The position numbers and the translations under genes are program-made. The notes beneath the pieces were generated by a model, which was given only the letters and a program-made list of their open reading frames with translations, made no database searches and was not told where the DNA came from. From Ostrinia nubilalis (lineage: Eukaryota > Arthropoda > Insecta > Lepidoptera > Crambidae), in NCBI RefSeq assembly GCF_963855985.1, contig NC_087096.1:8804001-8868000 (forward strand): a DNA stretch of 64,000 nucleotides, given 5' to 3'. Shown here one piece after another: positions 32,910 to 43,301 of the stretch (its first letter is position 1; each line of letters starts with the position of its first letter).

Positions 32910-34809
32910 AAGACCCTGAATCCTTTATTATGCACGTAATAAGGAATATTGGCATTCCAACCCTACGTTATTGACCTAATTTGTTACCCACACTTATGTT
33001 AATGTGTGCTCACGCACACACATCCGGTCCGTATTTGCACTCAACGCTAGTGAGTGTAATGAAAATATTTCATTATCCGACGCCCGCTGTTTGCCGAGCC
33101 GTTCTCCTGACTAGGTAATTTTCTTTTGTTCCTTTCTAGTCCCTTATTAGTTTATTTTGGCTTTAGAATATTGCTGGGTGAACCGTGAACGATTTTTGTA
33201 AAAAAAAAAAAGAAATTGAATGACAAAGACAATATTTTTATTTTTTTATCTTTCTTTTTACTTTTTTGAACTTAAAAGAATTCGCCTGTCACATACAATA
33301 GTTAAAACAAACTTGTTTAGCCTTGAAATAAAATGAGCCAAGTTAAAGTTAACCTATTTCTCCAGGCCTGTCTAAAGCAGAATGCTTCTTCATTTATTTG
33401 TGTCACAAGGAAAATTGTAGGATTTAGGTTGAATACGGACGTGAATGCTTTCAGCAAAATGTGATTATTTTATCAACACTGTATTAAGATGGCGCCCGCT
33501 AAAACTAAACTTGTATTAAATTAGAAATGATTTTTGTTGTAATAAGTTAGTAATATACAAGATACAAAACGTAAGGGATCAATGAAAGATATATTTCTTA
33601 TCTCTAATATCGTAAATTCCAATCTAATAAAAATATTTTTATCAAATTACAGAAAATATTCCTAAACTCCTCCAACGAACCTTTCAATCGCAAACACTAC
33701 GAAACGTAATAATGGAATATGAAAAATATAAAACCCCTGCAATTACATTACGGGAACATTTTTGTCTGAACACAGATCTCCCTGTGGGGAGAGCGTGGCA
33801 TAATCAACATTATTGCAAAGTATTGGGGTACATTTTCATTAGTGAATGTCAATACGTTGGTATCTCGCCGTCGCGGCGTCGGTAAAAACTTTTCCTAATA
33901 TACGGCACACAAATATTATGCCATCGCAGCCATAAGGTAGCGTCACAGAATAAGTAATAGTACAGGTAGCGTCTACCATTCATAACTCACACACTCCATG
34001 TCTAAATGAGATTGACAGTCGAAGTTTTGTGTTTTTATCCCCCCCCCCCCCCCTGACGTCTGAATTTTAAGTTTACTGATTTTTATCTATTTTATTTAAA
34101 TATATTAGCTCCATGACAACTACTGTAATAAATTTAATTTTTAACTTAAGTAAATCAAAATATTTAGTAAAAATCTAATTGTATTGTCTCAATGAATGAA
34201 TCAAACATCTCGTTGTAATCAAACGGACGTAGTTTGAGAAATACCTAGCTGTCTATTTTTGCGGACATAATTTAAAATCTATAGTAGGTAGGTAACTTCA
34301 CACCTTTACACACAGGAACAAGGTGTAAAATGTGAACATAAAAATACATAGCAAGCCTACAAACGTCAACCTTTAAGATTTGAATATAAAATTCAATTCA
34401 CATTTCACAGTTTTGTATAGGAAGGAAATAAACTTTTATTCCTATTCGCAACTTTTGTAGTTGTCTCCCATAGGTTGGGTGCAGAGTTTTAAATTGAAAT
34501 TTCCGCGGCGAAGGTACAGAAAACTGCACATCTGACTTTACATGTTTGTTGTAAAAATGCTCTTATTGCAACCAAATTAGATGCTGATTTAAGTTGCTGT
34601 GACATCATTACAAGAAGTGTGAGTCGATGGTAGATGCACAAACAGAAAAAGTGTCGTAATAAAATACCCAAATCGATTCTAGTCACGTTCGTCCGGATCA
34701 CGTTCTTCTTTGTTTTCTTTTTTTGTAAGTACCTAATCTGTGATTTTTGTCCGCCACACATGGTCTTGATAAATCGCCGAATCTCGCTCCCGATCTACAA
34801 AAACGTGTA
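32910..34809. other. Non-coding stretch with a 15-C run
   Basis: No gene recognised. A homopolymer of 15 C lies at 34039-34053, an outlier in this AT-rich sequence and a place where assembly or base-calling errors are likely. A 90-codon minus-strand frame (34489-34761) has no recognisable domain. Confidence 0.5.
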
Positions 34810-36190
34810 AGGTACTTGATACAAATAAGGCCTACGTTCTAATAAGGCCTATACATCAGAAAACACAGATAAACAAATCCAACCGGGATAATACTTCAAG
34901 GACACGTACTCATATGCCTTACAACCCGGTAGAGTGCAAGAGCGTCCCGATCCACGATCCCAGCACCAATTGGCACGCGTTCTTCTAAGGTGGTGGGTGA
35001 TTTCGTGCTCTCTTATAAAAATCTGGCGATTTCATCTTAAATTTTCGGTAAAATAACGCTGTTTTTGATTAAGCTTTTCTTAGTAATCGTTTCTAAATAT
35101 TTCTTACTAGCTAATAATTACCTTAATTTGTACTACTGGCTATAGATGCATTATTTGTAAATTTTTAAAGACAACAAGAGCGAAATATCTAATAAGGCCT
35201 AGGCCTTATTTCAGCATGGTAGGCCATATTGGATACTTATGTCAACACCTGATTACGGACGGACAAATTCATTAAACTAAATGAGTCAAAGAGTAACTAA
35301 ATATTTATTTAATAAAAATGTTACTAACAGCACAGAAAATAAAAAGAAAACAGAGTAAAAAAAAAAACTAAACCTGTAAAAAAAAGAAACAAAATACAAA
35401 ACCAATAAAAAATAAGAAAAAAAAGCCGTATGTATAATTCTAAAGGATTAAAGCTGATATTATCATGCCTGTCTTGAAGACAATATAGCAGATATGCTAC
35501 CATAAAGGACTGCTTTTGGTGGTATCATAAAGATTGTGTAGGAGTTCGTAAAGATGATTCAGAAGCCTTTTTATGCCCTGGTTCTAACAAAAATTGAGAT
35601 CTCATTTTGCTTACAAAAAATCAAGATTAAATGATGTTCCTAAACTGATTTATTTAAAAGATTTTATGTGTAGGCCTTATTCGAACACGGTGTTTTAATA
35701 AGCCCTATACAAAAAAATAATATTGTTTGTTTTTGATAATTTAAGTAAGGAATCATTACTTTGTTACTATGAATATTTAATTTTATCTATAATTTATGTA
35801 TTACTCTTAATAAGTGGAATTTAAGTTTATCTAGAGATATACAGTATATTTCTGTTTACTTGGTATGTAAAATTTTGATAACGCAAGCAAATCGACGTGT
35901 TTAATGTTATAAGACCGCATTTTGTTTAATACAAGCTCAATTTTAAGGTCTACAGGCATTTGAATCATATAGGCCTTATTCCGTGTAGGTGATTTAATAA
36001 AGCCAAAATCAGTGGTTTCGTAATTTGCTTATTTTGAATAGATTTAGTTAAAAATTGTGTTATTTTTTGTAATATTGCTAAAATTAAAGGATGGAAGAAG
36101 TTAATTAACCTTGTTTTTGTTGACTGGCGTTAATATTTATTGAAATATAAGCATTTAAAGTTAGGTAGGCCTTATTTGTATCAAGTACCT
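34810..36190. mobile_element. Element with TAGGCCTTAT subterminal repeats (1381 bp)
   Basis: Perfect inverted termini AGGTACTTGATACAAATAAG (then GCCTA) at 34810-34834 and their complement ending at 36190, with TA on both sides. Inside, the 10-mer TAGGCCTTAT occurs seven times exactly in either orientation (34825, 34842, twice back to back at 35192-35209, 35671, 35970, 36166), plus degenerate forms near 35220 and 35698. No reading frame of note. The repeated motif looks like multiple transposase-binding sites. The superfamily is not identified. Confidence 0.85.
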
Positions 36191-36441
36191 TATATGAAAA
36201 ATTGATCTACAGATCTGACTGGAATTACAACACAAGTTGCTTCTCCCCACGTTCCTCGGGGATTTCGGTGTGATGATATGTTGTTGTGAATCTTGTAAAC
36301 AGATGGGTAGGTATTATTTGATACAAGTAAAACCACAGGTAAAACTCATTTATAAACAGTCAACATTTGTTTTGATACCAAAGAAATGTTTATTATACTT
36401 AGAAGCTAAAAGTACCATAATAGATAACAACCTAATAAAAT

Positions 36442-36858
36442 GGGTCCGTGGCCGAGTCCCCCAGTATTTGACGCACCCGTGGTGGACGCCCCCGATTTAA
36501 ATAAATTTAATATCATATTTTTTTCGGCTTTTGCACTAAGTACAGTCAACGAAAAAAGTTTCACAAGCTAATTATTATACTAAACTATGCATGTTTGACG
36601 CTATTTATGCAATCTGGGAGCAAAATTTTAACCCAAAACCAGCAGTAGTAAGAAACAAAAAACTTTTGTAGGAATTATTTTCATTTCATTAGATTCATTT
36701 TTGTGTTTAATTCTACTGGCCTAATAAATATTTATTCGTTTATAAACATTTTTGTGCCTGACTGTACATTTGATTAAAAATTGCTTCAAATCGAATTTAA
36801 CTGACCGGGGGCGTCGACCACGGGTGCGTCGAAAACTGGGGGACTCGGCCACGGACCC
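36442..36858. mobile_element. hAT-like MITE with 52-bp terminal repeats (417 bp)
   Basis: GGGTCCGTGGCCGAGTCCCC at the left and GGGGACTCGGCCACGGACCC at the right are perfect inverted repeats. They continue with few mismatches to GGTGGACGCCCCCG on the left and its counterpart CGGGGGCGTCGACC on the right. The 8 bases outside are AATAAAAT (36434-36441) and AATAAATT (36859-36866), an 8-base duplication with one mismatch, typical of hAT. The GC-rich arms stand out from the AT-rich centre. The 87-codon frame running into the left arm is not a gene. Confidence 0.82.
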
Positions 36859-37324
36859 AATAAATTATGTAAATCGATTTCGAATTTTAAATATAATTAT
36901 AAATAACAATGTATTACAGTTTTAATGAAACTATTGTAAGATGAAAAGAAAAACTCATAGATATTTAAATGAATAATAATATTTTTTATCCGTATCCAAA
37001 CACAATATTTTCACAGCTGCAGTTTAGTGCACTCCCAATGAAATTTATGGTCGTATAAATAACAAACTCAATATTGCACTGTAAGCTTCATAAAATATCC
37101 GAGAAGGCGTGAATAAGCTCTGTTAACTTATGGTACCTATTTACTACAATTTAAATCGAATTACATTTGCATAGTTTTACACGAAATCTACGATTACTTT
37201 GACAAATTCGTTTTCGAATTCATTGTAAGATTATAATTTTGACTTTTTAAATGAGATAACTTACTGTCTTAAATAAAAATATGAGACCCTTGTAGAAATC
37301 ACATTCAACACACAAATCAACATT

Positions 37325-37418
37325 TCAGCCACAGGACGTCCACTGCTGAACAAGGCCTCCTCCCCCAATGATATCCATATCGCCCGGTTAGTAGCTGTCT
37401 GTATCCAGCGCCTACCTG
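37325..37418 (-). mobile_element. LINE 3' tail fragment
   Basis: Plus strand begins TTCAGCCACAGGACGTCCAC and contains GTATCCAGCGCCTACCTGCC, the antisense of the LINE RT C-terminus. It forms the target into which a second tail (37431-37569) was inserted. Confidence 0.72.
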
Positions 37419-37430
37419 CCTATTTTGCTT

Positions 37431-37569
37431 CATCACCGTCATCATCATCATCATTTCAGCCATAGGGCGTCCATTGCTGTACATAGGCCTTCGCCAATGT
37501 TTTCCATGTTGATCGATTGGTAGCGGCCTGCGTCCAGCGCTTCCCTGCTGCCTTTATGATGTCTGTCTA
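37431..37569 (-). mobile_element. LINE 3' tail with 12-bp target duplication
   Basis: A second LINE tail (TTTCAGCCATAGGGCGTCCA to CCAGCGCTTCCCTGCTGCC) preceded by an ATC-type microsatellite tail (37438-37455). CCTATTTTGCTT is present on both sides (37419-37430 and 37570-37581), a 12-base target-site duplication. It shows target-primed insertion of a strongly truncated LINE next to an older tail. Confidence 0.82.
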
Positions 37570-37649
37570 CCTATTTTGCTTATTGGGTTAGATTCTAAGT
37601 GAAAAACATAATAAAAGAGTACAATAAGTGTTATTAAGCACCTTAAACA

Positions 37650-38053
37650 TGTTAAAATCATTACTGACATTATGATTATTTGTGATAAATATTATATTTG
37701 ATAAATTATCGTTTAACTATTTGTGTAAAATAATGTAAAAAAGTGTAAATTAATTTAAAAGTATTTAATTTGATTGTGGCGCCACAATCTCGCTGTTAGT
37801 GCCCCACCGATGACGTAGTTGTGGCTGGGAGGGGAGAGCACTTGATAGCAGCGAGACCGTGGCGCAGACATTCGGTTGTGCACCGTCGAACAGAACAGAC
37901 GTCTAAGACGAACTTCTTGTCGAACTTATTTTGCCATCTGTACCTATTTATAATTTATAATATTAATAATTTTGTAAGTTGTGCCATTTAATTCTCAATG
38001 TGATTGTGATAATAAACGATGAATTTGCCCACTGAAGTTGTTTGATTCGAACA
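37650..38053 (+). repeat. 5' LTR (404 bp)
   Basis: Starts TGTTAAAATCATTACTGACA and ends GTTTGATTCGAACA. Contains GTGGCGCCAC (palindrome), a GC-richer centre, and an AATAAACGATGAA signal near its end (about 38011) suitable for 3' end formation in the downstream LTR. Its last 22 bases form one arm and part of the other of an 11-bp hairpin that crosses into the internal region (38032-38060). Confidence 0.95.
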
Positions 38054-38111
38054 ACTTCAGAAGTGGGATACCGAGAGTTTACAAGAATAAAACTTTCGCT
38101 CCACGCCCATA

Positions 38112-41100
38112 ATGGAGGAAAATGATGATCATGGGAGAAACCTGGTCAACGATGATGATGAACTGACCCTTCGACGACAGCTTTTAAGAGAACAAAATGA
38201 GAGAAGTTCTCAATCGAGATTCACGGATAGAGATGGAGAACGTCCGCGATCTCGACCCACGAGCGGTGAGCTAGAGCGACGCTCGCGGTCAAATAGCGCG
38301 GTTATTGAAGTGGAACACCCTTCGTGTCCTAGGCACATAGATGATGATCTAGAGCGAGGTCCACAGTCTAGACACTTGAGCGATGAGCTAGAGCGACGCT
38401 CAGTGTCAAGATTCAGGAGTGGTGAGCTTGAGCAACACTCTCTGAGCACACAAGATCGCCGTAGATATGATGATGAGCTTGAGCGACATCAATCTACGCT
38501 ACGAAATTTTGCCGATAGCCAACTGAGCGGTGAGCTAGAGCGACGCTCTTTTGATGCATTACGAAATTTTTCCATTAACCAATTGAGCGGTGAGCTAGAG
38601 CGACGCTCTTTTGGCAACTTAGACAGACGCGAAGAGAGATATGAAGATGAAACAAGGAGGAAACGCTTAAGAAGCCGCACACCTGAACCTGAAATACCTA
38701 GAAGACATCGCAGCTCTTACACCAGACGAGAAGATTCTCCGCCACCTGTACGCCGTACTAGGTATGATAATTCTTTAAATTTATCGCATGCTTCAGATAA
38801 CATACTCAGTCAGTTTGTAAATGCTCTCAAAGATATCGCTAAGTCAGGTAGCCATAAGATTACTGCCAGCAATAACGTAGTGCCTGAATTTGATCCCTTA
38901 TCAAAAACTCAAAATATTGTTAATTGGTTGACCAAGGTTGAAGAATGCGCGGATATTTATAACTGGGACGAACGCGAGATCATACACTACGCTTTGCCCA
39001 AATTAAGCGGTCTAGCGAAATCGTGGTATCAGAGTTTGCCCAGCGTACGTTTCACATGGGCTGAATGGAAGACTAGGTTGATAGAATCGTTTCCTTGTCG
39101 CGAAAATTATGCGGAATTACTATCGGATATGTTAGCCCTAAAAGCACGGTTTGGGGAACCGTTAGAACAATACTTCTATTCAAAATTGAACTTATTAAAT
39201 CGTTGTCAAATTAAAGGTAGGCAAGCCGTTGATTGTATTTTACATGGCATAGAAGATAGAGGCATACGCCTAGGTGCACAGGCCGCGCAATTTGATTTCC
39301 CTGAGCAGGTTCTTAAGTATTTGAAGACTGTAAAAGTCGGTAATTCTAAAGAAAGTACTTCAAACTCCAGTAGGGCTCGATTTGATAAACGACAGACGGC
39401 TAGTAACACATCAACATCAAGTAGGAATAACGCCGGTACAAGCAAACCCCCTATTAAGTGCTTTAACTGTGGGATGGAGGGCCACCCGAGTTTTCTTTGT
39501 AAGAAACCCATAGAAAAGTGTACCAATTGTCATATGATTGGTCATAGAATCACATCTTGCCCAAATGTAAAATCAGATAAATCTAAAAATAATGATCAAT
39601 TCAATTCGAAAGAAAAACAAGTTCTAAGGGTTTGTGTGAGCGACCAACCAACAAATGAAATAACTGATGATGTGAGAGATGCTTCTCCTTCGAATAAAGA
39701 ATCAATTGATGAGAGTAGTAAAAATAAATATTACATGACGGTTGAAGTAAATCACAAACCATTAGAATGTTATGTAGATCTAGGCAGCGAATGTTCTCTT
39801 ATCCGATATACTGATGCATTACAACTAGGTGCTCAACAATGTACTAAAAATTTACCACTACTAAGAGGTATAGGGAATAATTGCATCCAAGCAATTTCTT
39901 GTATAATGGCAAACGTAAATGTCCAAGGTATTACGCTGCTGATTGAAATGTATGTCGTAGGAGATGACGCAATAAAACAACCCGTCCTGCTAGGTCAGAA
40001 TTTCACGGAACATCCTTGTATAATGATCACTAAGACTCCTTCTCAATTGATATTTGAAGATTCAGCTAGTACTAAAAAAATATGCCTTACCATCCAAGAA
40101 ACTGTTATCATTCCCCAACAAGAGATCAAAGCGATTCCCGTTATATCTAGTGAACTTTATTCCGGAAGAATATATGTTCATGGTTCCGTCAGAGGTAAAG
40201 CCGGTAGCGAATATTTTCTCTTGCCAGGGGAATATGAACTCATTAGGGGAAAGGGTAAATTACTAGTTCAAAATGTAGCTTCAAGTACAATAAAATTTAT
40301 GTCAAATTCACTTATAACTCGCTCAATGCCTGTTTCAAGTACGAAAGAAATTTTCAATCTCTCAAAAGATTTGCCCGTACACGACGATAATCTTAATTGT
40401 GGTAATTTGATCAATGACGAACAAAAGCGTGAACTTCAAAGCCTCTTGTGCAAATATGCCGATTGTTTTTCTACCAGTCTAAAAGACTTGGGATTCACAT
40501 CTGTTACTGAGATGGAAATACAACTGTCAGATACCGACCCTATCGTTTATAGACCCTATAGAATGCCACTTAGTGAGCGCACTTTGGTTAGAGACATGGT
40601 GCAGGAGATGTTAGATGCTAACATAGTCCGCGAATCATCATCCCCATACGCAAGCCCTATAGTCTTAGTCAAAAAGAAGACTGGAGAAAAACGATTGTGT
40701 ATTGACTATAGAGCTCTAAATCGCAAAACAATCAAAGATCACTATCCTTTGCCCAGAGTAGAAGATCAGTTAGACCTTCTTTCGGGGCATAAATTCTTCA
40801 TTACTCTTGACCTGGCGTCCGGTTATTACCAGATTCCTATAAAAGAAGACTCTAGACACAAAACTGCATTTGTTACTCCAGATGGACAATTCGAGTACCT
40901 TAGAATGCCGTTTGGTCTCGTCAACGCACCATCCGTATTTCAAAGGACCATCAACAAAATTTTAGCAGAAGCTAAAATTAAATATGCAATGGTATATATG
41001 GATGATGTGTTGATCCCAGCACATGACTTCGCCGAAGGCTTAACACGTCTTCAAGAGGTTTTAGACTTGCTACGTGCTGGGGGACTGACACTAAAGATGT

Positions 41101-43301
41101 CAAAATGTTACTTCTTTTATGAAAAGATTGATTATCTTGGATTTGAAGTAGGTTCGGATGGAATTAGTCCTGGCCTACGCAAAACCGAAGCTGTTGGAAA
41201 TTTTCCACAGCCTCAGAACCAGCATGAGGTTCGTCAGTTTATCGGATTGGCTAGTTTCTTTAGACGATTTGTTCAGGATTTTTCAATTATTGCGAGCCCT
41301 TTGACTGATTTATTAAAGAAAAACTCCCCGTGGCAATGGGCCGATAGGCAAGATCATGCCTTTCAAACTTTGAAAAATGCTTTGGTCCAACGCCCTATAT
41401 TAGCATTGTACGACCCATCTCTACCTACAGAGTTGCACACTGATGCTAGCAAGATAGGCGTTGCTGGCATAATTTTCCAAAGAAATGCTGAGGGCATATT
41501 AAGACCAATATCCTTCTATAGTCGTAAAACTACATCAGATGAGCAAAAGATGCATTCTTTTGAACTTGAAACATTGGCAGTCATAGCATCTTTATCTAGG
41601 TTTAGAGTTTATTTACTTGGCATACCTTTCAAGATCTACACGGACTGCAATGCATTACGTACTACAATGACAAAACGTGACTTGATCCCCAGGATAGCAA
41701 GATGGTGGGTGCAACTGCAGGAGTTCGACTGTAGTTTCGAATATAGACCGGGAGCCCGTATGGCACACATAGACGCATTGAGCCGAAACCCAGTTGCACC
41801 CGCTATCTCTGAAACGCATGTCTTGGATGTGTTAGTTGTAGAAAAGGACGATTGGATTAGTACTGTACAGTTAGCGGATGATGAAATTAATTCCATCAAA
41901 AATATTCTTTCTAATCCCGAGTCTGACAAAATTCAGGATGTATTGAATAACTATTCTTTAAAAGACAATCGCGTTTATCGCAAAGTTAATGACGAACTTC
42001 GATGGGTCGTCCCTAAATCTGTAAGGTGGCAAATACTAAAAATGAACCATGACGATGTAGGGCACTTCGGGTTTGAAAAAACACTGTCTCGCATAAAAGA
42101 ATCTTATTGGTTCCCTAAGTTACGCCGCTTTGTAAAAAAGTACGTTTCTGCCTGCTTGGAGTGTGCTTATCATAAGGCACAAGGTGGGCCTCGTGCCGGT
42201 GAGTTACACCCTATTCCCAGATTGGAAATCCCTTTTCACACTATTCATGCTGATCATTTAGGTCCTTTTGTACGGAGTAAAAGGGGAAATTCCTACTTAT
42301 TGGTCATTGTAGATGGCTTCACAAAATTCATAAATATAACCCCCGTGCGAAATACAAAAGCAATTACTACAGTAAGGGTCTTCCGGGAACATATTAGTTA
42401 TTTCGGGACTCCTACACGGCTTATAACTGATCAAGGGTCCTGTTTTACTTCGCAAATATTCAAGAAGTTTGTTAAAACGACAGGCATAAAACATATACTC
42501 AATGCGGTAGCTTCACCTAGAGCGAACGGCCAGGTGGAAAGGTTCAATAGAACTATACTGGATGCTCTTGCCACTAAATCCCATGGTAAGGATGATAAAA
42601 CTTGGGATGAGTATATCCCTGATATACAAATCGGTATGAACACAGCGATTCATAGCACCACAAAAAAAAGTCCTTCTGAACTTTTATTTGGATACAAACT
42701 AATAAATACTTCTGAAGCAATTCTTAGTGACGTAATTAACGATACTCTTCATGTAACTTCAGCAGAAGAATTGCCAGGTTTGCGACAGGTCGCTGGGGAA
42801 AGAATAAGGGAACAGCAGGCGAAAGATAAATTAAGGTTTGATAGAACTAGGAAAAGTGGACAGACATATAAAGAAGGACAATTAGTTCGTGTTGAACGTA
42901 TTGTTAACTGTAATGATGGTAAATCAAAAAAACTAGTAGCAAAATATCAAGGCCCGTACCGCATTATTAAAATACTCCCAAACGATAGGTTTCTCATAGA
43001 GGATACACCACTAACTAAAAAGAATAATCGCCGTTATGAAGCCATAGTTGCAATAGACAAAATTCAACCTTGGTTAACATTCTCCACTAACTTTGATAGT
43101 AGCGATAATGAAAGCAGTAATGAGGATGAAAATAATTCTATAGAGCTCAACTCTAGAAATCGTAATGATAACGTTGATGTAAACATGAATGATGCGACTG
43201 AGAATGATGATCATAATGTTACTAGTAATAACAACGACGTCATTGATAGTGATAATACTATTGTTGATAATAACAGGATAAGTGACAATGTACAAAGATA
43301 A
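38112..43301 (+). CDS. Ty3/gypsy Gag-Pol polyprotein, single intact frame (1729 aa)
   Basis: One frame encodes the structural protein and all enzymes of the element. The N-terminal ~190 residues are charged and carry about seven imperfect repeats of SGELERRS. Then comes a retrotransposon Gag domain (WLTKVEECADIYNWDEREII, WYQSLPSVRFTWAEWKTRLI), two CCHC zinc knuckles near residues 450-485 (CFNCGMEGHPSFLC, CTNCHMIGHRITSC), and a protease around 550 (CYVDLGSECSLI). RT follows with the catalytic YMDD near 960, RNase H near 1108 (HTDASKIGVAGIIF), an integrase zinc site (MNHDDVGHFGFEK) from about 1310, and D, D, E in HADHLGPF, ITDQGSCFTS and NGQVERFNRT. A KYQGPYRII motif lies near 1612, then an acidic Asn/Asp-rich tail. 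The protease triad reads DLG instead of the usual DTG/DSG. Fusion of gag and pol in one frame means no ribosomal frameshift. The ATG at 38112 follows the LTR by about 60 bases. Confidence 0.95.
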   Translation: MEENDDHGRNLVNDDDELTLRRQLLREQNERSSQSRFTDRDGERPRSRPTSGELERRSRSNSAVIEVEHPSCPRHIDDDLERGPQSRHLSDELERRSVSRFRSGELEQHSLSTQDRRRYDDELERHQSTLRNFADSQLSGELERRSFDALRNFSINQLSGELERRSFGNLDRREERYEDETRRKRLRSRTPEPEIPRRHRSSYTRREDSPPPVRRTRYDNSLNLSHASDNILSQFVNALKDIAKSGSHKITASNNVVPEFDPLSKTQNIVNWLTKVEECADIYNWDEREIIHYALPKLSGLAKSWYQSLPSVRFTWAEWKTRLIESFPCRENYAELLSDMLALKARFGEPLEQYFYSKLNLLNRCQIKGRQAVDCILHGIEDRGIRLGAQAAQFDFPEQVLKYLKTVKVGNSKESTSNSSRARFDKRQTASNTSTSSRNNAGTSKPPIKCFNCGMEGHPSFLCKKPIEKCTNCHMIGHRITSCPNVKSDKSKNNDQFNSKEKQVLRVCVSDQPTNEITDDVRDASPSNKESIDESSKNKYYMTVEVNHKPLECYVDLGSECSLIRYTDALQLGAQQCTKNLPLLRGIGNNCIQAISCIMANVNVQGITLLIEMYVVGDDAIKQPVLLGQNFTEHPCIMITKTPSQLIFEDSASTKKICLTIQETVIIPQQEIKAIPVISSELYSGRIYVHGSVRGKAGSEYFLLPGEYELIRGKGKLLVQNVASSTIKFMSNSLITRSMPVSSTKEIFNLSKDLPVHDDNLNCGNLINDEQKRELQSLLCKYADCFSTSLKDLGFTSVTEMEIQLSDTDPIVYRPYRMPLSERTLVRDMVQEMLDANIVRESSSPYASPIVLVKKKTGEKRLCIDYRALNRKTIKDHYPLPRVEDQLDLLSGHKFFITLDLASGYYQIPIKEDSRHKTAFVTPDGQFEYLRMPFGLVNAPSVFQRTINKILAEAKIKYAMVYMDDVLIPAHDFAEGLTRLQEVLDLLRAGGLTLKMSKCYFFYEKIDYLGFEVGSDGISPGLRKTEAVGNFPQPQNQHEVRQFIGLASFFRRFVQDFSIIASPLTDLLKKNSPWQWADRQDHAFQTLKNALVQRPILALYDPSLPTELHTDASKIGVAGIIFQRNAEGILRPISFYSRKTTSDEQKMHSFELETLAVIASLSRFRVYLLGIPFKIYTDCNALRTTMTKRDLIPRIARWWVQLQEFDCSFEYRPGARMAHIDALSRNPVAPAISETHVLDVLVVEKDDWISTVQLADDEINSIKNILSNPESDKIQDVLNNYSLKDNRVYRKVNDELRWVVPKSVRWQILKMNHDDVGHFGFEKTLSRIKESYWFPKLRRFVKKYVSACLECAYHKAQGGPRAGELHPIPRLEIPFHTIHADHLGPFVRSKRGNSYLLVIVDGFTKFINITPVRNTKAITTVRVFREHISYFGTPTRLITDQGSCFTSQIFKKFVKTTGIKHILNAVASPRANGQVERFNRTILDALATKSHGKDDKTWDEYIPDIQIGMNTAIHSTTKKSPSELLFGYKLINTSEAILSDVINDTLHVTSAEELPGLRQVAGERIREQQAKDKLRFDRTRKSGQTYKEGQLVRVERIVNCNDGKSKKLVAKYQGPYRIIKILPNDRFLIEDTPLTKKNNRRYEAIVAIDKIQPWLTFSTNFDSSDNESSNEDENNSIELNSRNRNDNVDVNMNDATENDDHNVTSNNNDVIDSDNTIVDNNRISDNVQR

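Noticed and set aside
36237..36500. 87-codon plus-strand frame
   Set aside because: Starts in non-coding DNA and ends inside the terminal repeat of the hAT-like MITE.
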